DNA of 64,000 nt from Imbricaverruca yamaguchii (lineage: Eukaryota > Arthropoda > Thecostraca > Neoverrucidae): contig JAOTOL010001602.1 in the NCBI GenBank assembly GCA_034440575.1, forward strand, positions 510,001-574,000, read 5' to 3'. Position 1 is the stretch's first letter; each line of letters opens with the position of its first letter. Position numbers and translations under genes: made by a program. Positions 10,898-23,473 of this stretch are shown piece after piece. Under the pieces are notes generated by a model. It had not been told where the DNA came from and ran no database searches. It saw only the letters and a program-made list of their open reading frames with translations.

Positions 10898-11643
10898 TTT
10901 CCCACATCAATGTGACATGCGGACTCAAATTTTTTTGGACAGGTCATCTAGTGTCAACGAATTAGTGAAGGTCAAGTGAGGTCACATTCAAAAACGTTCA
11001 ACAAGTCGTCACGCCTTAACGGATGCAGATATGTTAATGAAACTTTCAGCGTTTGCTTATATCTACGGATGCAAGAAAACGTACGAGTTGAATAATTAAA
11101 AAAAAAAGTTTTTGATTACATATAAATTTTGCGTATTTCCCCATATTGCAGTTCAAACACAGGATTCTGGCTAAAGTAAGCATTTTGTATTAGGGCAAGT
11201 TGACTTCTAACAACATTTCTCGGTCTGTTCTACCTATCGGAGAAGGAAAATTAAAGAAAACTTGAAAACTCAAAATTTAAAATTTTTAAAATGTTATTTT
11301 TATTTTTTGGTGGGCCAAACAAATCATAGCCCTGGTCGATTTCGCTGTCCTTTTCACATTCCAAGGAAGTTTTGTTTGTTCATATATCCCCCAAAATGAA
11401 CTCCCCAGAGTAAGAAGCATAATGGAAGTCGTCAAAATTCGTGAAAGTCTAGCCCCCTGGTGACGTCACTTTTGGGGAAAATTTTTTGTAGGGTGAACCC
11501 GAACCCTACTCGTCAAGCGCTTTCCGATGACACCTCTTTCATTTTCGTGCGATGCTTAGTTTGGATTTTAGAGGGTGGTCTTCAACCGCCCGACGCCCCG
11601 AGACGTGGTGGCAGGATTTGACAGGAAAGACGTCGCGGGTTAA
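10898..11643 (+). mobile_element. TTAA family 1 element, 5'-truncated
   Basis: Starts abruptly inside the family sequence at 'ttcccacatcaatgtgacatg' and ends normally with GTCGCGGGTTAA (TTAA 11640-11643). The orthologue in B is complete (51934-52790), showing that A lost about 380 bp covering the 5' end and adjoining flank. Confidence 0.8.
10969..10984 (+). promoter_or_regulatory. DR4-type nuclear-receptor half-site pair
   Basis: AGGTCA-AGTG-AGGTCA inside a family 1 element. A further AGGTCA lies at 10941-10946. Confidence 0.35.
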
Positions 11644-12156
11644 TGCAAATTATTATCATATTCATATTTCGATACGGTAGGACCTGTACATGATATTATA
11701 AAATAACCGAAACCAAGAATGGTTTTTATTTTCTTTTATACCCCTCAGATATGCCACTCCCCTCGCTATTTCCACTGTTACTGAACCCACCGGCATCGGC
11801 AAGCCGAGTAAACATCAAAGATGTGGAAACAGGGAAGGTGTGGTATGGTTCCCCATTCCACATAAAAACGCACACTTTTTTTGGCATTCCTATGCCTCTG
11901 GTGGACGTGGCCTACCTTTCCACTACCTTTGCAAATATTAAGTGAGGAAAGACCAACAATCGCAAAATCATATCAAGGGAAAAAACATATGCACAATACT
12001 CATGCACACCCTAGGTACTGTGACTTGCAATTTTTAAGTATGTATTTCTTGTGAATTAATTAGTAGGACCAATGTGCTATGGAGATAAATCATTACATAC
12101 ACTCTGAGTTTTAGGAAGATGAATGATCAAAACCTGGTGGAAGCATCTTTACTCAC
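11644..12156. other. Duplicated non-coding sequence; LINE insertion point in copy B
   Basis: Matches 52791-53060 and 55845-56060; the LINE region sits between these in B. A 64-codon plus frame from 11751 follows an acceptor-like 'ttttatacccctcag'. In B that acceptor is changed to CGG and the frame is shifted, so I do not call it. Confidence 0.45.
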
Positions 12157-12255
12157 CGAGGCAGGTGAAGGGAATCGTCGTGGTGGTGCTAACCATGGTG
12201 AACGAAGTATTTGTACTCCGAACGATGAACGGAAAGAATAACTTTCCCTCACGGT
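12157..12255 (-). other. Candidate minus-strand exon, 99 bp (copy A)
   Basis: Bounded on the minus strand by 'gcaacttttcag' (acceptor) and CTCG|GTGAGT (strong donor). The length is 33 codons and is identical in B (56061-56159). In the phase-0 frame the A/B differences include two silent third-position changes and conservative R/K and I/L swaps around QxLRSPWLAPPRRF. Another frame is also open. No family is recognised. Nearby minus-strand exon-like pieces are at 13745-13783 and 14149-14198. Confidence 0.35.
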
Positions 12256-12658
12256 CTGAAAAGTTGCAATGTTATCGAAAACGCTTCTTTGATGCACAAG
12301 ATATACAATCCTAAATATAGACTGGGATGACATAACATGATATTTTATATGCAAGTACACCAACGTTTCAGATTAATCCCTTCATCAGGGTGAAACACAA
12401 GCAAAGGAAATTCTATGATTTTCATGAAACAATGGAATTGCATGAATTCTATGAAAAGGTGTTCTAAGCTTCTCGCTAGACACATCTACCACCGACTATA
12501 GGCTAGAGAGAGACACACATAGTGTCACAGATTATATAATCTTGTATCATTACAATCTGAACTTATGTTGTCCACTTAACGTATAACAAGCCATACAACA
12601 CACGTAATTCACATCTGTCTCTGTAGGATTCCTCTGTGGATTTTTGCTTGTTTTTCTT

Positions 12659-12810
12659 GTTTGTTTGTTTATTGGTTGGTTCACGACACACTTTATGCAC
12701 ATTCACGGTTAATGGCGCCGCCCACACTGTTTCGCCGGTGGGCCGCGGGATTGGGAAATGTCCTGAGTGACGCTAGAGTCGAACCCGGGACCTTTGGTAC
12801 CCATAGCCCT
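12659..12810 (-). mobile_element. tRNA-derived SINE, 5'-truncated, copy A only
   Basis: Flanked by a 13-bp target duplication, gcttgtttttctt (12646-12658) and gcttgtctttctt (12811-12823), with one mismatch. Copy B has a single uninterrupted copy at 56560-56572. On the minus strand it begins with a pol III B-box-like GGGTTCGACTC (12776-12786) and ends in an (AAAC)n-type tail. The A box is absent, consistent with 5' truncation. Confidence 0.8.
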
Positions 12811-13744
12811 GCTTGTCTTTCTTCAACGCTGTGTAACGTATCCTTCGGCGACATTTCCTTCACGTACTTTTCTGCTTTTGACTAAAGATTTACTTTCGCG
12901 ACTATGTCACTTGCGGCTACAGAAACGAATGTTGGGAGGCACCACGTATGCAATTTCTGTGAAAGCTTAGGGAGAGCACATGGGTTTGTAATATTCGCGC
13001 TGTTTTACTGCACAGGTCAGGGACATGTCTAACATGTTAACTGCTGGGACTCCTCTCCCGTAGTCTTGACACTGGCGCTGTTAGTTACGGGACATTTACC
13101 AATGCTGTAGCAATACTGCTGGCAACCGAGTCAGCTGGGCGGTAACAATTACTCCGCGGTATCCAATGGACACGTACTTCACTCGATACGTCTGATACAG
13201 GCCACTTGTTTAGGTGACTAATTTGATACTCAACTGCTCATATTGCGTGGATTACCTAAGAACATGCTTATATTGGGCCTAATCCTGTTATGTGTGGATC
13301 GAAGGGGAGGTAGAACTTGGAAACCGTTGATCGCGTATTTCAACGTGCTATCGGTTACTTTCTCAGCGGACAGACGAGAGTAAGGGGTGAATTCAGAACA
13401 GATAATACTGCTGCATCATGAGCAGTTGCAGCGCGAGAAGATTTTCCCAATGGCGGTTACAGGAGATTATATATTCAGAACGTACACTGGTCAGAATACT
13501 GGAAGATGTGACGCAGCGAGGGTGACACTGGCCTTTGCGGATGACGGAGAGGGGGAAAATAATTCATGGTAAATGATTACATGAAAATACACACAGTGGC
13601 GGTGCCAGGACGTTTTTCACATGGCCAACCATTATTGGTGACGACATCATAATGTCTAGCATCCAGAGGCACTCTTCCTGTGACAGTCATTTATCATAGA
13701 AATGGACACAAATTATACATGAATGTTTCCCTTACCATACTCAC

Positions 13745-13783
13745 CATGGAGTTCTCCAGTATTCTGATGACTTTATTCTCCAT
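13745..13783 (-). other. Candidate exon end with strong donor (copy A)
   Basis: A minus-strand ATG-started 13-codon stretch (MENKVIRILENSM) runs directly into ATG|GTGAGTATGG. Copy B keeps the donor and frame (MENEVIRMLVNSM). The 5' boundary is unclear. It may belong with the other minus-strand exon candidates. Confidence 0.2.
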
Positions 13784-14148
13784 TCGACATGTATATATAT
13801 AAAAATGTATAAGCACATCACGGCAACTGTGTTAAAGGTGTCATGGAACACATTCATATAATTCTATAATACATATTTCAAAAGAAAATCATGTCAAAAA
13901 ATCTTTGCCCGAATATCAGTCAATCCCAATTCTTTCCAGGTGAACATTTTTGTGAAAAAGGGGGATATGAAATAGAAAGTGCAAGATAATCACCCAATGT
14001 ATTTGAGAGAACATAATTACGTCTCGTGTGCAAGATTATATGCCATGTTGCAGTTCCAAAGCCACAAAAAGACGATCTCCAGAACACAATTGCTTCTAGA
14101 ACAAAGCGCAAAGATGAGCGCCACATAGATAACTCTTCAGGCACTTAC

Positions 14149-14198
14149 CGGAAGATGAACTGGCCGCAATATGTGGGCAAAATACTTTAACTTAGAAT
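14149..14198 (-). other. Candidate minus-strand exon, 50 bp (copy A)
   Basis: Bounded by 'cattctttgtaacag' and TTCCG|GTAAGTG, with both sites conserved in B (57417-57466). In the open frame it reads SKLKYFAHxxRPVHLP. No family is recognised. Confidence 0.25.
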
Positions 14199-14602
14199 CT
14201 GTTACAAAGAATGAGTGCATTCAAGTGCAACTAATACAGTATAGACTGTATGAAGAAATGTCCACCTATGTGCATCTATGACGCAAGTAAGGATAATGTC
14301 CCAGTTATCTCTGCGCAGACTCTCCCAGCATTCCCCTATTGATCCTGGGAGAATATCTAAAGTAAGGGCTAAAACAAGTCACTCAACTTGAGAGATTCAG
14401 CTCGAAATTCTTGTAATCGCCGCAAGATGAAAAACGTGATGAGACAGGGACCAACTCTATGCAACCACAGCGTGCATGAAAATGACTTCAACTGAGAGTA
14501 TTCGGTCAGCCAGTCCACATTAAAGGGTTCCTAAAAATCCCCAACTTCGACCCTGCTTCGTCAGGAACTACACGATTTAAAAAAAAAAGGGAAGCGTGTT
14601 GC

Positions 14603-15231
14603 CCCGAAAAACGTTCAACCAGTCGTCACGATTTATCGGTTGCAGATATTTATTGAAACTCTCCGGGTTTGTTTGTCTTTAGGGCTGCAACAAAACGTAC
14701 GAGAGGAACTTTTCATATTTTTTTTCCGATTTTACTATATATATATATTTTGGATATTGGTCTATTACAGTTGAAATGGAAGGTTCTGGTTCAAGTAAGC
14801 ATTTTTCATTACGGCAAGTTGTCTTCCAAGAACGTTCCTCGGTCTGGTCTACAAATTAGAAAATCAAAATGAAAGAATACTTGAAAACTCAAAATTGGGA
14901 AATTTCCGAAATATTTTTTGGGGGGCCGAAATATTTGATGGCGCTGGTCGATTTCGCAGTCATTTTCTGATTCCAAGAAAATTTTTCTCCAGCTATCCAC
15001 CATCCCCAGAGCCAAAAGCATAATGTTAGTGGTAAAAGTCGTGGAAATATAGGCCCATAGGGACGTCACTTTTTTGGAGAAATTTTATTGTGGTGTGGAT
15101 CCGGACCATACTCGTCAAGCGCTTTCCTATTACACCTCTTTATTTTCATCCGATGTTTAGTTTGAATTTTAGAGGGGGTTACCATCGGCTCCCATCCCAC
15201 GAGATCTGACCGGAAAGACGGCGCGGATTAA
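14603..15231 (+). mobile_element. TTAA family 1 element, 5'-truncated, copy A only
   Basis: Enters the family consensus at 'aaaacgttcaaccagtcgtcac' and ends GGCGCGGATTAA (TTAA 15228-15231). The surrounding interval of about 1 kb (14488-15530) is absent from B, where the flanks meet near 57755. Confidence 0.75.
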
Positions 15232-16639
15232 TATGGCACCTATAGGGCGTGCCAAACCTTAATACTTTCGTTTCTGCTCAGTGACTGAATGCATTTTGCC
15301 CCCAATAACATTTGGAAATCAACACCCATGCAGAGTGGTTTGATACATGTAGATACTGAATGAGTCCGTGAACATTCAGGAAAATTGAATTGCGAAGATT
15401 CATCGAATAAATTAAGGCAACGGGCAATTCAACCCGACCCTGCAGCAGATGAATAAGTATCAAGCGAAAAGATTAGTACGAATATGCCGATTCAGGTCAT
15501 GCAAATATGGCACCACCATATTTCACCTGATGCATTCATAGTTCACAAGATAAGTGAAGTGGAACGGTTGAAGTTCGTCACATTGTCATGTAAAATGACT
15601 GGTAGCATCCTTCGGGTTAACATTTTACAGCGTGCTGGGGTCAACGAGAAGATACTTAGTTTCCAATTCCGGCGACCGAATCCATGTTAGGATGCAGTTT
15701 GAGTACAAGAATGCCATTCAGAATCAATTAAAGTACATAACCTCATTTTATCTTGAAATGTCATCCATGATGCAAAACTGTACGGAAAGTCCAGTTAACG
15801 AAGTATAGATGATTTGAACGTACTGACAAGAGCGAACAAGTTAGAAGTACGGATAAGTTCGTTAGTGTGCAACATGCTGAAGAGATACGAGGCTTACTAT
15901 TTGGCAGGTTGGGTGGGTTGATTAGGAAATGTATGGGTTTGCTCGAAATTCATCAACGGCTTTTCATGATACTGTTTGTGATTTTACCATTCTTATAATT
16001 CCGTGAGTTGGCTGCTAGAGCTACGGTGAGGCTGCTGTCTCAGCATGATCCCGATGACGAGGCGACGGAGCGGATATTTCGAGGGCCCTCTGAGGATAAT
16101 AGGCGGATCGACGCCGGATAGGAATGAAATATTGGGACGTATTATCGACAGTGAATATCATCATGAAAGCTACAATCTCATGTTGCAACATGTTGCGTGC
16201 GGGTAAGTGTGATTTCTTTGGCTTTGGTGATGCCGAATTTACTTCATGCGTCACGTTGTCGACAACTGACCATACTAAAGATATGTTTACAGGATGGCCC
16301 AAACATTGGGAAATATTCTCTCCATACATTTTTCTTCATGACTGTCCTTACATTCACTCGACATCAGCTCGATGAATGTTATTAGCTCTTACTGCTTACG
16401 GGAAATGTGTGCGTGCATTGCGGATATATTTATGAATGGCAGTGTGTGAACAGGAAAGGTTGTAAGCATTACTGCAACCATAATTAGAGATCGAATCCTA
16501 CTGCAACACACCCTATATCGGCAACGCATCATGGGCATCAACAGTGCTGTCAGTCAGTCAACAGTCCGCCGCCGTGGTGCCAAGACTCATGAACGCCATA
16601 GCCAGGACAGCTGCCACCGCGGTACACCACTGCAACACA
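15232..16639. other. Partly duplicated non-coding sequence
   Basis: 15530-15795 and 16137-16639 match 57760-58580, while about 340 bp (15797-16136) is unique to A. Short frames on both strands near 16124-16375 are shared in part with B but are not consistently maintained. Confidence 0.4.
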
Positions 16640-19245
16640 TCGATCACCATCAGATGGTGCAGCACCACACTGATCACAGTCAGATGCTGCAGCAGAACAC
16701 TGACCACCGTGAGGTGGCGTAACAGCGCATTGATCGCAGTCAGATGGTGCAGCAGTACACTGATCACAGTCAGATGGTGCAACAGCACACTGATCACAGT
16801 CAGATGGTGCAGCAGCACACTGATCACAGTCAGATGGTGCAGCAGAACACTGACCACCGTGAGGTGGCGTAACAGCGCATTGATCGCAGTCAGATGGTGC
16901 AGCAGTACACTGATCACAGTCAGATGGTGCAACAGCACACTGATCACAGTCAGATGGTGCAGCACCACACTGATCACAGTCAGATGCTGCAGCAGAACAC
17001 TGACCACCGTGAGGTGGCGTAACAGCGCATTGATCGCAGTCAGATGGTGCAGCAGTACACTGATCACAGTCAGATGGTGCAACAGCACACTGATCACAGT
17101 CAGATGGTGCAGCAGTACACTGATCACTGTCAAATGACGCAACAGAACACTGACCACCGTGAGGTGGCGTAACAGCGCATTGATCGCAGTCAGATGGTGC
17201 AGCAGCACATTGATCACAGTCAGATGGTGCAGCAGTGCACTGATCACAGTCAGATGGTGCAGCAGTGCACTGATCACAGTCAGATGGTGCAGCAGTACAC
17301 TGATCACAGTCAGATGGTGCAGCAGCATACTGACCACTGTCAAATGGCGCAACAGAACACTGACCACCGTGAGGTGGCGTAACAGCGCATTGATCACAGT
17401 CAGATGGTGCAGCAGCACATTGATCACAGTCAGATGGTGCAGCAGTGCACTGATCACAGTCAGATGGTGCAGCAGTGCACTGATCACAGTCAGATGGTGC
17501 AGCAGTACACTGATCACAGTCAGATGGTGCAACAGCACACTGATCACAGTCAGATGGTGCAGCACCACACTGATCACAGTCAGATGCTGCAGCAGAACAC
17601 TGACCACCGTGAGGTGGCGTAACAGCGCATTGATCGCAGTCAGATGGTGCAGCAGTACACTGATCACAGTCAGATGGTGCAGCAGTACACTGATCACAGT
17701 CAGATGGTGCAGCAGTACACTGATCACAGTCAGATGGTGCAGCAGTACACTGATCACAGTCAGATGGTGCAACAGCACACTGATCACAGTCAGATGGTGC
17801 AGCACCACACTGATCACAGTCAGATGCTGCAGCAGAACACTGACCACCGTGAGGTGGCGTAACAGCTCATTGATCGCAGTCAGATGGTGCAGCAGTACAC
17901 TGATCACAGTCAGATGGTGCAACAGCACACTGATCACAGTCAGATGGTGCAACAGAACACTGATCACAGTCAGATGGTGCAGCAGTACACTGATCACTGT
18001 CAAATGACGCAACAGAACACTGACCACCGTGAGGTGGCGTAACAGCGCATTGATCGCAGTCAGATGGTGCAGCAGCACATTGATCACAGTCAGATGGTGC
18101 AGCAGTGCACTGATCACAGTCAGATGGTGCAGCAGCACATTGATCACAGTCAGATGGTGCAGCAGTGCACTGATCACAGTCAGATGGTGCAGCAGTGCAC
18201 TGATCACAGTCAGATGGTGCAGCAGCACACTGATCACAGTCAGATGGTGCAGCAGCATACTGACCACTGTCAAATGGCGCAACAGAACACTGACCACCGT
18301 GAGGTGGCGTAACAGCACACTGATCACAGTCAGATGGTGCAGCAGCGCACTGATCACAGTCAGATGGTGTAACAGAACACTGACCACCGTCAGATGGTGC
18401 AACAGTACACTGATCACCGTCAGATGGTGCAGCAGCGCACTGATCACAGTCAGATGGTGCAGCAGCATACTGACCACCGTCAGATGGTGTAACAGTACAC
18501 TGATCATCGTCAGATGGTGCAGCAGCACACTGATCACCGTCAGATGGTGCAGCACCACACTGACCACAGTCAGATGGTGCAGCAGTACACTGATCACAGT
18601 CAGATGGTGTAACAGAACACTGACCACCGTCAGATGGTGCAGCACCACACTGATCACAGTCAGATGGTGCAGCAGTACACTGATCACAGTCAGATGCTGC
18701 AGCAGCACACTGATCACAGCCAGATGGTGTAGCAGTACACTGATCACAGTCAGATGGTGCAGCAGCGCACTGATCACAGTCATATGGTGCAGCACCACAC
18801 TGATCACAGTCAGATGGTGCAGCAGCGCACTGATCACAGTCAGATGGTGCAGCAACGCACTGATCACAGTCAGATGGTGCAACAGAACACTGATCACAGT
18901 CAGATGGTGTAACAGAACACTGACCACCGTCAGGTGGTGGAGTAGTGCACTGACCACCGTCAGATGGTGCAACAGAACACTGACCACCGTCAGATGGTGC
19001 AGCACCACACTGATTACCATTAGTTCTTGTAACAGCACACTGACCACAGTCAGATGGTGGAGCAGTACACTGACCACAGTCAGATGGTGGAGTAGTACAC
19101 TGACCACTGTCAGATTGCGCAGCAGTGCACTGACTACTGTCAGATGGTGTAGCAGCACACTGACCATCGTCGTCTGGTCCATCACGACACTGAGCATCGT
19201 CAGAATGTGCAGGAGGACACTGAACATTCTCAGCGTATGCAGCAA
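16558..19245 (-). CDS. 895-residue decapeptide-repeat frame in minisatellite (uncertain coding)
   Basis: A single uninterrupted minus-strand frame made of about 86 decapeptides of the type LLHHLTVISV, ending in a non-repeat tail (LQWCTAVAAVLAMAFMSL). Because the DNA unit is 30 bp, every frame is periodic. In this frame many unit-to-unit differences are silent or conservative (ACT/ACG, CTG/TTG, GTA/GTT, I/V). A second minus frame is also open throughout (about 19255 to 16550) and reads QCxxxPSDxx with invariant Cys, but has no ATG. No homologue is recognised. It is either a repeat protein or a minisatellite whose unit happens to lack stops. No promoter or splice context is established. Confidence 0.25.
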   Translation of the reverse strand: MLHTLRMFSVLLHILTMLSVVMDQTTMVSVLLHHLTVVSALLRNLTVVSVLLHHLTVVSVLLHHLTVVSVLLQELMVISVVLHHLTVVSVLLHHLTVVSALLHHLTVVSVLLHHLTVISVLLHHLTVISALLHHLTVISALLHHLTVISVVLHHMTVISALLHHLTVISVLLHHLAVISVLLQHLTVISVLLHHLTVISVVLHHLTVVSVLLHHLTVISVLLHHLTVVSVVLHHLTVISVLLHHLTMISVLLHHLTVVSMLLHHLTVISALLHHLTVISVLLHHLTVVSVLLHHLTVISALLHHLTVISVLLRHLTVVSVLLRHLTVVSMLLHHLTVISVLLHHLTVISALLHHLTVISALLHHLTVINVLLHHLTVISALLHHLTVINVLLHHLTAINALLRHLTVVSVLLRHLTVISVLLHHLTVISVLLHHLTVISVLLHHLTVISVLLHHLTAINELLRHLTVVSVLLQHLTVISVVLHHLTVISVLLHHLTVISVLLHHLTVISVLLHHLTVISVLLHHLTVISVLLHHLTAINALLRHLTVVSVLLQHLTVISVVLHHLTVISVLLHHLTVISVLLHHLTVISALLHHLTVISALLHHLTVINVLLHHLTVINALLRHLTVVSVLLRHLTVVSMLLHHLTVISVLLHHLTVISALLHHLTVISALLHHLTVINVLLHHLTAINALLRHLTVVSVLLRHLTVISVLLHHLTVISVLLHHLTVISVLLHHLTAINALLRHLTVVSVLLQHLTVISVVLHHLTVISVLLHHLTVISVLLHHLTAINALLRHLTVVSVLLHHLTVISVLLHHLTVISVLLHHLTVISVLLHHLTAINALLRHLTVVSVLLQHLTVISVVLHHLMVIDVLQWCTAVAAVLAMAFMSLGTTAADC
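16640..19239. repeat. 30-bp minisatellite, about 86 units (copy A)
   Basis: Tandem 30-bp units close to 'cagatggtgcagcagtacac'+'tgatcacagt', almost free of indels. A marker variant (gaggtggcgt) recurs at 16711, 16861, 17011, 17161, 17371, 17611, 17851, 18031 and 18301, showing higher-order blocks of five to nine monomers. Units become more diverged after about 18310. The copy B array is much shorter (58580-59345). Confidence 0.95.
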
Positions 19246-19315
19246 CGCATAGACAATTAGTATTCCTATAGGAACAATAATATGAAAAGGATGCTACTTT
19301 TGCAGATTCGTATTG

Positions 19316-19656
19316 TTTTTTTTTTTTTTTTTTTTAATTTAGTCCGAGTTGTTGCTGGGGTGGCTTGAGGAGCCAGGGTTCTATTGCTAAGCATAGCTTG
19401 TTGCGTGAACCCTGGCCCCACCACCCGATCCATGAACTCCAGTTCAACGGAAGAATTTAGAGCGAAAGTTTAACGTGCCGCCAATGCACCGACACGGCCA
19501 CCCCGGTAGCTCGTCCCCGACCTTATCGGGCCAGCTGCCAACTGACACTCCCGGCCGGGGGCTAAATGCGAGCGCGCGAAGCGACTCGAACCCTGTGTTG
19601 CCAGTACAGGGGAGACCAGTACAGGCCAGCGCTCTAACCAACTGAGCTACCGGGGC
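19316..19656 (-). mobile_element. tRNA-derived SINE with poly(A) tail, copy A only
   Basis: Read on the minus strand, it starts GCCCCGGTAGCTCAGTTGG with a pol III A box (TAGCTCAGTTGG, 19638-19649) and B box (GGGTTCGAGTCGC, 19581-19593). It continues about 250 bp of tRNA-unrelated body and ends in a 20-A tail (19316-19335 on plus). Copy B is uninterrupted here (near 59650). The intact boxes mark a relatively young, potentially transcribed SINE. It resembles tick tRNA-derived SINEs in kind, but the family is not verified. Confidence 0.85.
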
Positions 19657-21509
<1,853 letters not shown>

Positions 21510-22250
21510 TTGCTTCGTGCCATAGTTTGCTTCTTGTTTGGAGTGTCTGTGAGTGTCTGCACCCATGAGAAGAGTTCTTTGCATTCCACGTGTCTTTTTC
21601 CACATTTTTCTTCGCTTGCTTTTTCATTTCGTTTTTAAGCTGGAGCTTTTGTCATCACTCCTGACGATGGCCCCCGGCCGATACGTTTAGTGATACAATA
21701 CAACCTTAATCGTTACTTCCGATATCAACTCAGCACCCCCTGGTAAATGGAAGATCGTATGTTTTCATAAGTGCTCCCACATAAGCGGTGGCGGCCGTCC
21801 CTGTGGTCACAGCCCAGCGACAACAGCCGTCCTAGCGGTGACGGCTAGTAGCGGTACTAGTATTCACGGGAGTATGAAGGTGTGGATGGGTACAACGGTG
21901 TGGGCCCACCCATACCATGAACGCCCTTTAATGAAACCATTCTTGAATGTAGGGTTAACAGAAAGAAGCAATTGTGCTCAGGGAGATGAAAAATTGTAGC
22001 TTTACCCTAGCTAATGATACCGTGTCCTCATTAGTGATGCCTTAGCTTGCACTCATTAAAACAATACAAGTTATTAATAATGCATATCAATCATTAGGAG
22101 CACATCTCTTCCCACGTTTTGCAGAAGAACTTGTCGACATGCACATATGTAAATCCCAATCCTTCCAACGTCGTCATGAACTGCAGTCCAAAATGCATTT
22201 ATTCACTGTGTAAAATGTCAGCAACTATTAGTTGTAAAACTAAAATATAG
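21510..22250. other. Duplicated non-coding sequence up to the A/B junction
   Basis: Matches 61840-62819, with B holding about 250 bp more of GC-rich sequence (62160-62420). No gene is supported. Confidence 0.5.
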
Positions 22251-22873
22251 GTCAGAAAAAGTGCCCGCATTCCCCATTCTGTCCTACGGAGTACTCCGAG
22301 CATGCGCATTTTTCAGTTGAAAGAGAAAGTGGCTCCGCTACGGAGACAGATAGATCTGTTCACAAATTGAAATTTAATCAACTGTTGGGTTTCTACATGA
22401 TGTGATAATACGCCCAACTGGAACCGTAGCACGTGTGATCATACATAAAAATATGAATTATCCATGGAAATAGTTATCAGATGCACATATAAAATGATTT
22501 GATAACCTCATTCACCCCTCCTGTACCAAGCTCACTGCATACCAAGCTAAGTGGTACAACGTAGGGGTTGAAACACTACCTGTTCTGAAATTTCAAACCT
22601 TGATTGGCTACTTGAGCGCTTCATGGTGTATCGACCAGGTTTCGTTGCTTAGCACCCATGATGTCGAGGCATTCCAGGAAGTAGTATTCCGAATCAATGA
22701 TTGACATGCTGTCTACGCCGTTGTTGCAGTGTAAAAATGTTTCGTTTTTCATTGGCATGCACAGCGGCGGAATTGACTATAATGGTATATGATTCAAACC
22801 ACCATTCTTTTCCATAATCATATACACACTTCGGACTGCAATCACTGTGAAGGTACGTCCCACCGTTAAATTG

Positions 22874-23360
22874 TTAAGTGCCTTCCTTATCCAGCACCTT
22901 ATCTGGGATTTTCACGATCTGACATTTGTTCTCGCATTCCCCCTGAACTACCTCCAGCTGTCGATTGGCACTCTCCGGTTTTCCCGTCACGGTTGAAGAC
23001 GGTTTGGCGATGGCAGAGACCATAACTGTGGCAAGTTTCTCCTCCATATCCCATGGGCTGTTCCAACATATCTGTTTGGGGATAACGGAGGCCCAGAGCG
23101 CACCGTGGAAAATAACCGGCAAAGAAATTGCGTACTACCGGAGCTTGCTTTCTGTATAAATCCATGGAACTCCCGGTGTCTCCTTTATGCCTAGGCAGGT
23201 CAACAGTATGCCCAGGCATTTGGCGATGTCCAGGATTGTTGTCTGCGAGTGACGTAGCGAAGATGGAAACGACGATGATATTTGATGCAATGGCATGCCT
23301 GTTTCTGGGATGCACTTTTGGAATGCATTTGGCAAATAAACAGCATGTTGCGGTGTTCAC
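22874..23360 (-). pseudogene. Decayed open frame, copy B
   Basis: Equivalent of 1408-1894. The longest frame is 153 residues (22899-23360). The alternative frame again shows 66 residues, TAG, 82 residues. Product unrecognised. Confidence 0.3.
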
Positions 23361-23473
23361 AGCTCCTCTTCTATGACTTTGCTGGCCGTCGCCAGGACAT
23401 CACCTTCTGAGGCAGCGAAGAGCGGCATGTGTAACAGATGACATCGACGATAGGTGTGCGGCACTCTAGAGCT

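Larger units (their letters stand above)
12824..14602. other. Duplicated sequence, otherwise empty
   Basis: Parts from about 13620 match 56900-57750. The stretch 12850-13610 has been replaced by a different sequence in B. Apart from the exon-like pieces listed, no gene or RNA is supported. Confidence 0.45.

Noticed and set aside
12157..12255. Tick lipocalin-like exon
   Set aside because: One of two open frames loosely resembles a lipocalin strand region, but the frame choice is unresolved and no diagnostic motif is present, so no family is assigned.
16640..19239. CRISPR-like array of 30-bp repeats
   Set aside because: Units are contiguous with no unique spacers, and the context is eukaryotic. 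It is a minisatellite.
16544..19252. Plus-strand frames through the 30-bp array (RWCSSTLITV and MVQQHTDHSQ types)
   Set aside because: They are broken into pieces by stops in variant units and show less silent variation than the minus-strand frames.
19570..19656. Functional tRNA gene on the minus strand
   Set aside because: A and B boxes are present, but the region between them does not fold as a tRNA, and the sequence continues into a 250-bp body and a poly(A) tail. It is a SINE head.
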